In this document: one piece after another, positions 1 through 8,647 of the stretch
Layout: every line of letters starts with the position of its first letter
How positions within the stretch are numbered: the stretch's first letter is position 1
Origin: Micromonospora sp. R77
GTDB lineage: Bacteria > Actinomycetota > Actinomycetes > Mycobacteriales > Micromonosporaceae
NCBI RefSeq assembly: GCF_022747945.1
Contig: NZ_JALDST010000001.1
Span: 3,100,001 to 3,164,000, forward strand
Length of the DNA: 64,000 nucleotides
Direction of reading: 5' to 3'
Program-made: the position numbers and the translations under genes
The notes under the pieces: model-generated
Database searches by the model: none
The model's input: only the letters and a program-made list of their open reading frames with translations
Told to the model about the DNA's origin: nothing

Positions 1-1
1 G

Positions 2-142
2 GGATGGGTGTACGAGGGCACCTACTCGAGCCGATCGGAGTGCAATGCCGTAGCTGACTACAACTTGAAGTACTTCAACATCTACGGTCAGTGCCGTGGG
101 CCGTACTCGGGCGGCGTGTATCACCTCTATCTGTACTTCTAG
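2..142 (+). CDS. C-terminal fragment of a probable secreted protein
   Basis: An open frame enters from the left edge and ends at TAG 140-142, giving 46 residues. The fragment is rich in Tyr, Gly and Ser, with two cysteines about 20 residues apart and an aromatic C-terminus. That composition suits a small exported, possibly disulfide-bonded protein, but I do not recognise the family. Codon use has the expected G/C third positions. The start lies outside the window. The 170 bases up to the next start contain nothing else I can name. Confidence 0.5.
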   Translation, partial: GWVYEGTYSSRSECNAVADYNLKYFNIYGQCRGPYSGGVYHLYLYF

Positions 143-312
143 GGAAGGCTGAACCGGCGTGCGGCCGGCAGTCGGGCCGGGCCCTCCCGTCCGACTGCCG
201 GCCGCCGCACTGCACGGATCGCTCCTCCCGCGTCGGCACCTGGTCGGCCGTGAGCAAGGCCACCCCGACCCGGCGGAGCTGGGGCGGCGGCCGGTGGGGG
301 AGACTGGCGGGT

Positions 313-1773
313 ATGGCGGCTCGTGGCTTCCCGTACACCGATCTCAAGGACTTCCTCGCGGCGCTGGAGCGCGCGGGTGAGCTGCGGCGGGTGAGCGTCC
401 CGGTCGACCCCACGCTGGAGATCAGCGAGGTGGTCACCCGGACCGTCCGGGCCGGCGGGCCGGCGCTGCTCTTCGAGCGCCCCACCCGGGGCGAGATGCC
501 GATCGCGATCAACCTGTTCGGCACCGAGAAGCGGATGGCGATGGCGCTCGGCGTCGACTCGCTCGACGAGATCGGCGAGCGGATCGGCGCGCTGATCAAG
601 CCGGAACTGCCGGTCGGCTGGTCCGGCATCCGCGAGGGTCTGGGCAAGGTCATGCAGCTCAAGTCGGTGCCGCCGCGCAAGGTCAAGACCGCACCCTGCC
701 AGCAGGTGGTCTACCGGGGCGACGACGTCGACCTGAACAAGCTGCCCGGCCTCCAGGTCTGGCCCGGCGACGGCGGGATCTTCCACAACTACGGACTGAC
801 CCACACCAAGCACCCCGAGACCGGCAAGCGCAACCTCGGCCTCTACCGCCTCCAGCAGCACGGCCGGAACACCCTCGGCATGCACTGGCAGATCCACAAG
901 GACTCCACCGCCCACCACGCCGTCGCCGAGCGGCTCGGCCAGCGCCTGCCGGTCGCGGTCGCGATCGGCTGCGACCCGGTCGTCTCGTACGCCGCCTCCG
1001 CGCCGCTCCCCGGCGACATCGACGAATACCTCTTCGCCGGCTTCCTGCGCGGCGAGCGGGTCGAGATGGTCGACTGCCTCACCGTGCCGCTCCAGGTGCC
1101 CGCGCACGCCCAGATCGTGCTGGAGGGCTACCTGGAGCCCGGCGAGCGGCTGCCCGAGGGCCCCTTCGGCGACCACACCGGCTTCTACACCCCGGTCGAG
1201 CCGTTCCCGGTGCTGCACATCGAGACGATGACCATGCAGCGCGAGCCGGTCTACCACTCGATCGTCACCTCCAAGCCGCCGCAGGAGGACCACGGCCTCG
1301 GCAAGGCCACCGAGCGGATCTTCCAGCCGCTGCTCAAGCTGCTGATCCCGGACATCGTCGACTACGACCTGCCGGCCGCCGGGGTCTTCCACAACTGCGC
1401 GATCGTGTCGATCCGCAAGCGCTACCCGAAGCACGCGCAGAAGGTGATGAACGCGATCTGGGGCGCCCACCTCATGTCGCTGACCAAGCTGATCGTGATC
1501 GTCGATGAGGACTGCGACGTCCACGACTACAACGAGGTGGCGTTCCGCGCCTTCGGCAACGTCGACTACGCCCGCGACCTGCTGCTCACCGAAGGTCCGG
1601 TGGACCACCTCGACCACTCGTCGTACCAGCAGTTCTGGGGCGGCAAGGTCGGCGTCGACGCGACCCGCAAACTGCCCACCGAGGGCTACACCCGGGGCTG
1701 GCCGGAGGAGATGACCATGTCGCCGGAGGTCACCGCCCTGGTCGACAAGCGCTGGAAGGAGTACGGGATCTGA
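313..1773 (+). CDS. mqnL: UbiD-family decarboxylase of the futalosine menaquinone pathway
   Basis: The 486-residue product has the usual length of UbiD decarboxylases, which use prenylated FMN to remove a ring carboxylate. The conserved stretch EGPFGDHTGFY, carrying a UbiD glutamate, starts near residue 281. I chose ATG 313 because the protein family begins about there (AARGFPYTDLKDF). The open frame runs back to 91, but the upstream part looks non-coding. The gene overlaps mqnP by one base and a UbiX gene lies nearby. This set matches the late futalosine genes mqnL, mqnP and mqnM described in Streptomyces. The likely role is decarboxylation of the prenylated dihydroxynaphthoate. Substrate is inferred from context; a generic UbiD role is the alternative. 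Confidence 0.88.
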   Translation: MAARGFPYTDLKDFLAALERAGELRRVSVPVDPTLEISEVVTRTVRAGGPALLFERPTRGEMPIAINLFGTEKRMAMALGVDSLDEIGERIGALIKPELPVGWSGIREGLGKVMQLKSVPPRKVKTAPCQQVVYRGDDVDLNKLPGLQVWPGDGGIFHNYGLTHTKHPETGKRNLGLYRLQQHGRNTLGMHWQIHKDSTAHHAVAERLGQRLPVAVAIGCDPVVSYAASAPLPGDIDEYLFAGFLRGERVEMVDCLTVPLQVPAHAQIVLEGYLEPGERLPEGPFGDHTGFYTPVEPFPVLHIETMTMQREPVYHSIVTSKPPQEDHGLGKATERIFQPLLKLLIPDIVDYDLPAAGVFHNCAIVSIRKRYPKHAQKVMNAIWGAHLMSLTKLIVIVDEDCDVHDYNEVAFRAFGNVDYARDLLLTEGPVDHLDHSSYQQFWGGKVGVDATRKLPTEGYTRGWPEEMTMSPEVTALVDKRWKEYGI

Positions 1774-2678
1774 TGGCGACCGCCGTCGCGGAGCGGCCCC
1801 GCCGGGTCACCTCCTTCCTCAAGCTGGTCGCGATCGAGCACTCGGTCTTCGCGCTGCCGTTCGCGTACCTGTCGGCGCTGACCGCGATGCAGGTCGACGG
1901 CGGGCGGGTGCGCTGGCTCGACCTGCTGCTGATCACCGTGGCGATGGTCGGCGCACGGACGTTCGCGATGGCCGCCAACCGGATCCTCGACCGGCGGATC
2001 GACGCGCGGAACCCGCGTACCGCCAACCGGGAACTGGTCACCGGGGCGGTCAGCGTGCGGACGGCCTGGAGCGGCGCGGCCGTCGCGCTGGTGGTCTTCC
2101 TGGCCGCCGCCGCCCTGCTCAACCCGCTCTGCCTGGTGCTCGCCCCGCTCGCCGTGGTGCCACTGGTCGTCTACCCCTACGGCAAGCGGTTCACCAACTG
2201 GCCGCACGCCATCCTGGCGATCGCCCAGGCGGTCGGCCCGGTCGGCGCCTGGCTCGCGGTCACCGGCACCCTCGCCGGGTCGTGGCCGGCCTGGCTGCTC
2301 GGTGCGGCCGTCGGCCTCTGGATCGGCGGCTTCGACCTGATCTACGCCTGCCAGGACTCCGAGATCGACCGGGAGATCGGCGTGCACAGCGTGCCGGCGC
2401 GCTACGGCCGGCGCTTCGCGCTGCACGCCTCCACCGTCGCGCACGTGATCACCTTCGGGCTGTTCCTGTGGTTCGGCGCGCTGGTCGGCTTCGGCTGGCT
2501 CTGGTGGATCGGGCTGGCATTCACCGCCGTAGCCTTCGGCTACCAGCACCTGGTGGTCAGCCCCACCGACCTGAGCAAGGTCAACCGGGCGTTCTTCACC
2601 GCCAACGGCTTCGTCGGCATCGTGCTCTTCGTCTTCGCCCTGCTCGACCTGGTGGTCCGCCTCGGCCTGCGCGCCTGA
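1773..2678 (+). CDS. mqnP: UbiA-family prenyltransferase of menaquinone synthesis
   Basis: A 301-residue polytopic membrane protein of the UbiA superfamily. It has the two Asp-rich metal-diphosphate sites: NRILDRRID (D73, D77) and DSEID (D195, D199). It should attach the polyprenyl chain to the naphthoate ring at the membrane. ATG 1773 overlaps the TGA of mqnL and is preceded by GGAAGGAG, so the two are translationally coupled. The pairing with UbiD and UbiX, and with mqnE, mqnA and mqnC elsewhere in the window, points to MqnP rather than MenA. The family call is secure; the exact acceptor is inferred. Confidence 0.9.
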   Translation: MATAVAERPRRVTSFLKLVAIEHSVFALPFAYLSALTAMQVDGGRVRWLDLLLITVAMVGARTFAMAANRILDRRIDARNPRTANRELVTGAVSVRTAWSGAAVALVVFLAAAALLNPLCLVLAPLAVVPLVVYPYGKRFTNWPHAILAIAQAVGPVGAWLAVTGTLAGSWPAWLLGAAVGLWIGGFDLIYACQDSEIDREIGVHSVPARYGRRFALHASTVAHVITFGLFLWFGALVGFGWLWWIGLAFTAVAFGYQHLVVSPTDLSKVNRAFFTANGFVGIVLFVFALLDLVVRLGLRA

Positions 2679-2736
2679 CCGCCGGGCCGGCTCGACGGCC
2701 TGACCGGGTCGGCTCGACGGTAGCCGGGCGGGCGGG

Positions 2737-3702
2737 TCAGGGCTGGGCGGTGACGGGGTAGCGCTCGCTCTCCAGGGTCCAGTCGACGGTCCCCCGGACC
2801 GCGTTGGCCACCCCGTCGAGGTGGGCGGTGACCGCCTCGTCCAGCGCCGGTCCGAACGACGGCACGGCCGCGCAGAGCGCGACGAAGCGCTCCATCGCCG
2901 CCCGCCAGCGCTCGGCCACCAGGTCCACGGCCACGGCCAGCGGCACGCCCCGCTCGGCGGCGAGCGCCAGCACCAGGTTGTGCCCGCCGGCGGAGACCCG
3001 GTCCCGCTCCAGCGACGCCACGTCGTTGAACCAGGAGAGCAGGTCGTTGCCGAGGTCGCCGACCCGCCGCAGGGCGGGATGGTGGTAGACCGCGTCGGGC
3101 AGCGGCCGGCCCGTCGCGAACTCGATCAACGGGTACGACACGTACGCCGCCGAGGTGGCCCGGCGCAGCTTCATGTACTCGTCGACGTCCGGCCTCCGCC
3201 CGGCGTGCGTGGCGACCGCCTCCCGCCAGGTGCCGTCCAGGTGATGCGCGACCGCGTCGGTGAACCGGAGCCGCCACCGGGCCGGCATCCGGCGGCGGGG
3301 CTCCCGCCACCCCTGCACCAGCAACCGACGCAGCGGCCCCGAGAAGCCCGGATGGCGGGCCCGCGGCCCCTCCCGGAGCAGGGCGAGCGCGCCGTCCCGC
3401 AGCGCCCGGATCTGCGTGGGGGCGAGCCGGTCCGGCCCGTCGCAGGCGTCGTCGACCAGGAAGAACCAGGTGAAGAGCGTGGCGAGGGTACGCAGGTCGG
3501 GCTCGGCGGCGCCCGGATAGAGCCGGCCGGCATAGCGGGCGAAGCCGGCCCGGACCAGCCGTTCCCGGGCGGTGGCCTCCAGCGGCAGACCGAGGCGGGT
3601 CAGCCGGTCGGCCAGCCACTCCTGCACCGGATCGGCGTACGGGGAGAGCCGGGGCGGGATCGGGCAGGCGGACCGTAGCGACGACAGGATCGCCTCGGTC
3701 AT
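2737..3702 (-). CDS. Class I terpene synthase-like protein
   Basis: This 321-residue protein has the class I terpene cyclase signatures. An Asp-rich motif DDACD lies at residues 84-88. An NSE-type motif starts at N220 (NDLLSWFND), with S224 and an Asp at 228 where Glu is usual; some bacterial cyclases also carry Asp there. The length fits a bacterial mono- or sesquiterpene synthase. The start at 3702 is supported by GGGAGGGA six bases upstream. It sits alone on the minus strand between mqnP and mqnM, without a P450 or other tailoring gene beside it. Product unknown. A non-cyclising prenyl-diphosphate enzyme cannot be excluded. Confidence 0.78.
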   Translation of the reverse strand: MTEAILSSLRSACPIPPRLSPYADPVQEWLADRLTRLGLPLEATARERLVRAGFARYAGRLYPGAAEPDLRTLATLFTWFFLVDDACDGPDRLAPTQIRALRDGALALLREGPRARHPGFSGPLRRLLVQGWREPRRRMPARWRLRFTDAVAHHLDGTWREAVATHAGRRPDVDEYMKLRRATSAAYVSYPLIEFATGRPLPDAVYHHPALRRVGDLGNDLLSWFNDVASLERDRVSAGGHNLVLALAAERGVPLAVAVDLVAERWRAAMERFVALCAAVPSFGPALDEAVTAHLDGVANAVRGTVDWTLESERYPVTAQP

Positions 3703-3855
3703 CACCGATCCCTCCCGTACGACGTCGATCGCCGACGGAAGCATGGCAGGTCGGCGGAGGGGCCGCCGCCCGTGGGGGCAACGGGGACGCTCCGGACAGC
3801 GGCGAACCGGGGGGTGCCGACCCGGCCGCCGCCGTGACCAGGCAGGCTGGACGGT

Positions 3856-4494
3856 ATGCGCGAACCATGGGTGGTCGGCGTCTCCGGGGCCTCCGGCACG
3901 CCGTACGCGGCGGCCGTCGTCCGGGCGCTCCTCGACGCCGGTGAGCCGGTGGACCTGATCGTCTCCCGGGCCGCCCGGCTGACCATCCTCGACGAGACCG
4001 GCCGCCCGTTCCGGGACGGGCACTGGGCCGAGGACCTGGCCGGGTGGCTGGGCCGGGACCTGACCGGCGCGGACCTGCGGCACTGGCCCGCCGGTGACCT
4101 GGCCGCCGGCCCGAGCAGCGGCTCCTACCGGGTACGCGGGATGGCGGTGGTGCCGGCCAGCACCGCGGCCTGCGCGGGCATCGCGATCGGTCTGTCGAAG
4201 GACCTGTTGCAGCGCGCCGCCGAGGTCAACCTCAAGGAACGCCGGCCGCTGGTGGTGGTGCCCCGGGAGACCCCGGTGACCCGCAGCCACCTGGAGCACC
4301 TCATCGCGCTGCACGACGCCGGTGCGGTGGTGCTGCCCGCCAGTCCGGGCTTCTACGGTGCCGGCGCGGCGGCCTCGGCCCAGCAGCTCGTCGACTTCGT
4401 GGCCGGCAAGGTGCTGGACGCGCTCGGCGTGTCGCACACGCTCTTCCGGCGCTGGTCAGGCGAGCTGGCCGCCGACCGTTCCCAACCGGGTTGA
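3856..4494 (+). CDS. mqnM: UbiX-like flavin prenyltransferase
   Basis: The 212-residue protein has the UbiX/flavoprotein opening GVSGASGTPYA (residues 7-17) and the conserved VPASTAACAGIAIG region. UbiX enzymes make prenylated FMN from FMN and a dimethylallyl phosphate, which activates UbiD partners. Its partner here is very probably the UbiD product encoded at 313-1773. ATG 3856 lies in a poor ribosome-binding context (CAGGCT seven bases upstream could be a weak -10), so the message may be leaderless. The gene converges on the BldC-like gene across a hairpin. Confidence 0.87.
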   Translation: MREPWVVGVSGASGTPYAAAVVRALLDAGEPVDLIVSRAARLTILDETGRPFRDGHWAEDLAGWLGRDLTGADLRHWPAGDLAAGPSSGSYRVRGMAVVPASTAACAGIAIGLSKDLLQRAAEVNLKERRPLVVVPRETPVTRSHLEHLIALHDAGAVVLPASPGFYGAGAAASAQQLVDFVAGKVLDALGVSHTLFRRWSGELAADRSQPG

Positions 4495-4508
4495 CCGGTC
4501 GCGGCGGG

Positions 4509-4539
4509 ACGCGGACCGGGCCTGACGGCCGGTCCGCGT
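4509..4539. terminator. Hairpin between convergent genes
   Basis: An 11-bp perfect stem (ACGCGGACCGG with its complement) and a nine-base loop lie between the ends of mqnM and the BldC-like gene. There is no U-tract, as is common in actinomycetes. A bidirectional terminator is the simplest reading. Confidence 0.55.
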
Positions 4540-4554
4540 GCCGATCCGCACCAC

Positions 4555-4821
4555 TCAGTACATGCCGGCGTTGGCCGGTCCGGGGCCGGTCGAAGCGGCC
4601 GGGCCCATGTTGCGTGGCTTGCCCATGTCCTCCGCCTCTTCCAGCATGCCCTCCCCCTCAAGCAGGGCCCGCACCTCGGATTCCCGAAACCGGCGATGCC
4701 CGCCTGGAGTCCGGATGCTGCCGATCCGGCCGGCCGCCGCCCAGCGCGTCACAGTTTTCGGGTCAACCCGAAACAGCGCGGCGACCTCACCCGGTGTCAG
4801 CAGGCGATCTCCAGTGTCCAC
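4555..4821 (-). CDS. BldC-like MerR-type DNA-binding protein
   Basis: A small 88-residue protein with one MerR-like winged helix domain (about residues 8-60). It includes TPGEVAALFRVDPKTVTRW and GGHRRFRESEV, very close to Streptomyces BldC. BldC proteins bind direct repeats cooperatively and time development. I chose GTG 4821 because GAGGAGGGGG precedes it; an upstream ATG at 4911 would add a poorly conserved leader. After the domain comes a 25-residue Gly/Pro/Asn-rich tail that BldC lacks. It is transcribed away from the Lrp gene, sharing a 270-bp intergenic region with no other gene in it. Confidence 0.82.
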   Translation of the reverse strand: MDTGDRLLTPGEVAALFRVDPKTVTRWAAAGRIGSIRTPGGHRRFRESEVRALLEGEGMLEEAEDMGKPRNMGPAASTGPGPANAGMY

Positions 4822-5076
4822 AGCCCCCTCCTCGCGTCGACGAAGCCCCCGGCTGAACACACTGCCCCCGGCCGGTGCGAGCCCAGAGCCGTCATGAGGG
4901 ACGTATGGCAATTACAGCACCAGCGACCTGGCCTGTCCGCCAAACGCGAAAAAAGCACTGAGTGGGAAGTTAGGAAATGTTACCCCCGGCAAAGCCTCCT
5001 TGGCGCTGAGTCCGTAAATAGTTACGCGTTGTCATGCTCAACGGGTGCCGGGTGCGGGACGTTACGGCCGGGCGGC

Positions 5077-5082
5077 TAGGGT
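5077..5082 (+). promoter_or_regulatory. -10 box of a probable leaderless promoter
   Basis: TAGGGT, eight bases before GTG 5091 of the Lrp-type gene, with no ribosome-binding site between. This is the layout of leaderless actinobacterial genes. Confidence 0.5.
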
Positions 5083-5090
5083 CACAATCC

Positions 5091-5549
5091 GTGGACGCGA
5101 TCGACATGAGCCTCGTGGAGCTGCTCCGCGGCAACGCCCGTCTGTCGTACGCCGAGCTGGCCCGCCAGGTGGGCCTCTCCGCGCCGGCGGTGCACGAGCG
5201 GGTCGGCAAGCTGGAGTCGAGCGGGGTCATCCGGGCGTACCGGGCAGAGGTCGAGCCGGAGGCCATCGGGCTCGGGGTCACCGCGCTGATCGGCATCGTT
5301 GAGGACTCCGGCGGGGACACCGACGACGTGCTGGAGGCGTTCCGGCAGATGCCCGAGATCGAGTCCTGCTACTTCATGGCCGGCGTCGAGTCCTTCCTGC
5401 TCAAGGCGCGGGTCGGCACGATCGTCGAGCTGGAGCAGTTGATCGTCCGGCTGAACCGCACCCCCGGCGTCGCCTCCACCCGGACCGGCATCGCCCTGTC
5501 GACCAAGTGGGAGAACCGCCCCCAGCCCATCGAGCTGCCCACGCCGTGA
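5091..5549 (+). CDS. Lrp/AsnC-family transcriptional regulator
   Basis: 152 residues with an N-terminal helix-turn-helix (about 5-55, LLRGNARLSYAELARQVGLS) and a C-terminal RAM ligand-binding domain (about 65-140), the standard Lrp length. Such proteins sense amino acids or related small molecules as oligomers. GTG 5091 was preferred to an ATG at 5034 because TAGGGT lies just upstream and the family begins here. The neighbours give no clear target; local or divergent control of the BldC-like gene is possible. Confidence 0.85.
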   Translation: MDAIDMSLVELLRGNARLSYAELARQVGLSAPAVHERVGKLESSGVIRAYRAEVEPEAIGLGVTALIGIVEDSGGDTDDVLEAFRQMPEIESCYFMAGVESFLLKARVGTIVELEQLIVRLNRTPGVASTRTGIALSTKWENRPQPIELPTP

Positions 5550-5666
5550 GCTTCACGGCACGGGCCGGCGCTTTGGCTCGGCCGCAGGCCCTGGCCGCCC
5601 GTCAGCACCGGTGTCCGGTCGGGCGGGAAGCGATGCCGGCGGGGGACCCGATCCCCACTTCCGCGC

Positions 5667-5773
5667 CTACAGCTTTGATGACGTAAATGAATCAGCGGCC
5701 GTTGCGCCGTCGGCCACGCCTGTCGGCCGTCGGCTGTGGCCGTGCTGATTCATCTACATCATCAAAGCTGTAG
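5667..5773. repeat. Large imperfect palindrome with two 30-bp arms
   Basis: The arm at 5667-5696 and its reverse complement at 5744-5773 match at 28 of 30 positions. The 47-base loop holds a further GGCCAC/GTGGCC pair. The arms are much richer in A and T than their surroundings. The element lies in the 296-bp gap between the Lrp gene and the SDR gene and contains no open frame. There is no obvious target-site duplication. It could be a small non-autonomous mobile element, a dispersed repeat or a terminator. Confidence 0.75.
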
Positions 5774-5832
5774 CGGGTTGACGGAGAGGTCGGGCCCGCG
5801 CACGGGTCTGGCGCCGCTCGGCCGCCCGGCGA

Positions 5833-5838
5833 TACCGT
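5833..5838 (+). promoter_or_regulatory. -10 box of a probable leaderless promoter
   Basis: TACCGT, six bases before ATG 5845 of the SDR gene, with no ribosome-binding site visible. Confidence 0.45.
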
Positions 5839-5844
5839 GCGCCG

Positions 5845-6741
5845 ATGACGACGCCACCGCCCGGCCCAGCCTCGGGGACGCGCCAACCCGGGGAGGCAGG
5901 GCGGGCCGCGAAACCCGGGCGGGCCACGGGGGCGGCGGTGGTGACGGGGGCGGCCGGTGGGCTGGGCCGGGCCATCGCGGCAGCGCTGCACGCCGACGGC
6001 TGGGCCGTACTCCTGACCGATCTGGACGCGGACGCGGTCGCCGCCGCCGCGGCCCCGCTCGGCGGCTGGTCCCGGGCACTCGACGTCCGCGACGAGGCGG
6101 CCTGCGCGACTGTCGCCGCCGAGGCGGCGGCCGGTGGAGCGGGCGGTGGGCTCGGGCTCTGGGTGAACAACGCGGGGATACTCGCGACCGGGCCGTCCTG
6201 GACGCAGGACGCGGCGACCCGCCGCCGGCTGGTCGAGGTCAACACCCTCGGCGCGATCAACGGGACCCTCGCCGCACTGGAGATCATGCGGGCCCAGGGT
6301 CACGGGCACGTCCTCAACGTCGTCTCGCTCGCCGGGCTGATCGCCGCGCCGGGCGAGACGATGTACGCCGCCAGCAAGCACGCCCTGCTCGCGTTCAGCC
6401 TCGGCACCCTGAGCGACCTGCGGATGGCCGCGCTCCGGGACGTACACGTGTCGTGTCTGTGCCCGGACGGGATCTGGACGCCGATGCTGCACGACCGGCT
6501 CGACGACCCCGGTGCGCTGGCCTCCTTCACCGGGTCGATGCTGACGCCCGAGCGGGTGGCCGTCCGGGCCGCGCGGCTGGCCCGCCGGCCCCGGCCGGTG
6601 GTCAGCCTGCCGCGCTGGCGCGGCGCCCAGGTACGCCTCCTCGACGCGCTGCCCCGGCTGGCGCTCGCGCTCACCCCGGTGATCCGGGCCGCCGGGCGGG
6701 CCGGGCAGCGTCGCCAGCGCCGCCGGGCCGGCCGGCGGTAG
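5845..6741 (+). CDS. Short-chain dehydrogenase/reductase
   Basis: A 298-residue classical SDR. The cofactor loop TGAAGGLG lies at residues 34-41, NNAG at 108-111, the catalytic Ser near 161, and YAASK at 174-178, so the active site is complete. The first 28 residues are a Pro/Gly/Ala-rich leader, and the tail from about 280 is Arg-rich (QRRQRRRAGRR), perhaps for nucleic acid or membrane contact. The oxidised or reduced substrate is unknown, and neither neighbour suggests a pathway. Confidence 0.85.
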   Translation: MTTPPPGPASGTRQPGEAGRAAKPGRATGAAVVTGAAGGLGRAIAAALHADGWAVLLTDLDADAVAAAAAPLGGWSRALDVRDEAACATVAAEAAAGGAGGGLGLWVNNAGILATGPSWTQDAATRRRLVEVNTLGAINGTLAALEIMRAQGHGHVLNVVSLAGLIAAPGETMYAASKHALLAFSLGTLSDLRMAALRDVHVSCLCPDGIWTPMLHDRLDDPGALASFTGSMLTPERVAVRAARLARRPRPVVSLPRWRGAQVRLLDALPRLALALTPVIRAAGRAGQRRQRRRAGRR

Positions 6742-6785
6742 CCGGAGACCGGCCTACCGGGCCGGATGTGGGCGGGCCTCACTTG

Positions 6786-6791
6786 TAACGT
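6786..6791 (+). promoter_or_regulatory. -10 box of a probable leaderless promoter
   Basis: TAACGT with an extended TG just before it, seven bases from GTG 6799. It decides the start of the desulfhydrase gene over an in-frame ATG at 6766. Confidence 0.5.
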
Positions 6792-6798
6792 TGCCGGC

Positions 6799-7890
6799 GT
6801 GACACATCTGGACCGGTGCGACGAAGCCAGCCGGACGTGGGTGACCGCGGCGATCGCCGCGGTCGAGGCCGACGCCAACCGGTCCGCCGACACCCACCTG
6901 CTGCCCTTCCCGCTGCCCCGGGAGTGGGGCGTCGACCTCTATCTCAAGGACGAGTCGGTGCACCCCACCGGGTCGCTGAAGCACCGGCTGGCCCGCTCGC
7001 TCTTCCTCTACGGGCTCTGCAACGGCTGGATCGGTCCCGAGACGACCGTCATCGAGGCATCCTCCGGCTCCACCGCCGTCTCCGAGGCCTACTTCGCCCG
7101 GATGCTGGGGCTGCCGTTCATCGCCGTGATGCCGGCCTCGACCTCGCCCGAGAAGATCGCCCAGATCGAGTTCCAGGGCGGCCGCTGCCACCTCGTCCAG
7201 GACCCGGCGAAGGTGGTGATCGAGGCCCGTTGGCTGGCCGAGGACACCGGCGGGCACTTCATGGACCAGTTCACCTACGCCGAGCGGGCCACCGACTGGC
7301 GGGGCAACAACAACATCGCCGAGTCGATCTATGCGCAGCTCGCCCTCGAACGGCACCCCGTACCGGCGTGGGTGGTGGTGGGCGCCGGCACCGGCGGCAC
7401 CAGCGCCACCATCGGCCGGTACGTCCGCTACCGGCGGCTGCCCACCAAGCTCTGCGTGGTCGACCCGGACAACTCCGCCTTCTATCCCGCCTGGCAGGCC
7501 GGGGACTGGTCCGTGCACACCGGCCGCGGCTCCCGGATCGAGGGGATCGGCCGACCCACCGTCGAGGCGTCCTTCCTCCCGTCGGTGGTGGACCGCATGG
7601 TCCAGGTGCCGGACGCCGCCTCGCTGGCCGCGATGCGGGCCGGCTCCGCGGTGCTCGGCCGGCGGGTGGGCGGCTCCACCGGCACCAACCTGTGGGGCGC
7701 CTTCGGACTCATCGCCGAGATGCTCGCCGCCGGGCGGACCGGCTCGGTGGTCAGCATGATCTGCGACGCCGGCGACCGCTACGCGAACACCTACTACGCC
7801 GACGAGTGGGTGGCCGGGCAAGGGCTCGACCTGGCACCGCACCGGGCCACCATCGACCGCTTCCTGAGCACCGGCACCTGGCCGGCCTGA
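6799..7890 (+). CDS. cds1: PLP-dependent cysteine desulfhydrase, Cds1-like
   Basis: 363 residues of the fold-type II PLP family (cysteine synthase/cystathionine beta-synthase). The PLP lysine is K61 in HPTGSLKHR, and [15 protein letters not shown] and [12 protein letters not shown] form the substrate and phosphate loops. The opening, with SADTHLL and [20 protein letters not shown], closely resembles mycobacterial Cds1, which breaks down L-cysteine to sulfide, ammonia and pyruvate. It is not part of a sulfur operon here. A cysteine synthase role is the alternative. Confidence 0.75.
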   Translation: MTHLDRCDEASRTWVTAAIAAVEADANRSADTHLLPFPLPREWGVDLYLKDESVHPTGSLKHRLARSLFLYGLCNGWIGPETTVIEASSGSTAVSEAYFARMLGLPFIAVMPASTSPEKIAQIEFQGGRCHLVQDPAKVVIEARWLAEDTGGHFMDQFTYAERATDWRGNNNIAESIYAQLALERHPVPAWVVVGAGTGGTSATIGRYVRYRRLPTKLCVVDPDNSAFYPAWQAGDWSVHTGRGSRIEGIGRPTVEASFLPSVVDRMVQVPDAASLAAMRAGSAVLGRRVGGSTGTNLWGAFGLIAEMLAAGRTGSVVSMICDAGDRYANTYYADEWVAGQGLDLAPHRATIDRFLSTGTWPA

Positions 7891-7924
7891 CCCACCGTCC
7901 GGTCCCGGCCCCCGGCGTCGGCGC

Positions 7925-8554
7925 TCAGCGCGGGCCGACCCGCTCGGCCAGACCCGGGTAGCGCACCACGTAACCCTCCGGGTCCACGTCCAGGTCGGCG
8001 CTGAAGGTGTCGCTGGCGAACCGGACCCGGGCCGGCCCGAGCGACGAGTAGACCTGCTCGGCGGGCACCACCACCAGGCTCGGCACCAGCACCCAGGCCA
8101 CGGTGACCCGACGGGCCTGGTCGGCCGGGCCGCGGGCCAGCCCGAGCCGGCGTACCGGCAGGGTGTTGAAGAGCGGGGAACCGCCCAGGTCCACGTCGAT
8201 GGCGTCGGCCAGCCGGTCCGGGTCGTCGGTCCCCGGCAGGCCGGCCGGCGGGTGCCCGGCCGCCCGCAGGGCCGCGTCCAGGTCACCCTCCTCGCCGGTC
8301 CGCACCCGCCAGCCGTCCCCGGCGCGTTCCAGGCGTACGCTCCGCGACCAGCCCGCCCCCTCGGCCTCCACCTCCAGCCGGGTGGTGGCCCAGTCCGGCC
8401 CGGTCGCCAGCTGATAGCGGCACGTGTACGGGACCGGGTCCACCGCCAGCACGGTGCCCCGCGCGGTCAACCCCTGACGGTCGTCGAAGCTGACGTGTTC
8501 CGCCCCGGCGGTGTCCGTCCGGCTCCAGTAGAGGGACTTCGGCATGGTCGGCAT
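7925..8554 (-). CDS. Putative glycolipid-binding protein
   Basis: The 209-residue protein resembles the bacterial putative glycolipid-binding family, which typically opens with SLYWSRTDTAGAEHV as seen here around residues 6-20. No signal peptide or membrane segment is visible, so it is probably cytosolic. Two close ATGs are possible (8554 and 8545). I chose 8554 because TAACGT lies seven bases upstream on the same strand. The biochemical role of the family is poorly known. It lies downstream of the helicase, with a hairpin between them. Confidence 0.65.
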   Translation of the reverse strand: MPTMPKSLYWSRTDTAGAEHVSFDDRQGLTARGTVLAVDPVPYTCRYQLATGPDWATTRLEVEAEGAGWSRSVRLERAGDGWRVRTGEEGDLDAALRAAGHPPAGLPGTDDPDRLADAIDVDLGGSPLFNTLPVRRLGLARGPADQARRVTVAWVLVPSLVVVPAEQVYSSLGPARVRFASDTFSADLDVDPEGYVVRYPGLAERVGPR

Positions 8555-8561
8555 GAACCGG

Positions 8562-8567
8562 ACGTTA
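8562..8567 (-). promoter_or_regulatory. -10 box of a probable leaderless promoter
   Basis: TAACGT read on the minus strand, seven bases before the ATG at 8554. It is identical to the box in front of the Cds1-like gene. Confidence 0.45.
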
Positions 8568-8601
8568 CGCCACCCGCCGGACCCCGGCACGGAATGCGGA
8601 A

Positions 8602-8635
8602 ACGCCGCCGCGGAGCGGGTGCTCCACGGCGGCGT
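8602..8635. terminator. Hairpin after the helicase gene
   Basis: A 15-step stem with one mismatch (ACGCCGCCG, then GGAGC, with a GGGT loop) lies just beyond the helicase stop and before the promoter of the next minus-strand gene. There is no U-tract. Confidence 0.5.
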
Positions 8636-8647
8636 CGGTCCGTCAGG

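Noticed and set aside
2737..8554. Terpene biosynthetic gene cluster around the terpene synthase
   Set aside because: Neighbours are menaquinone and housekeeping-type genes. The SDR is 2 kb away beyond two regulators, and there is no P450, methyltransferase or extra prenyl synthase beside the cyclase.
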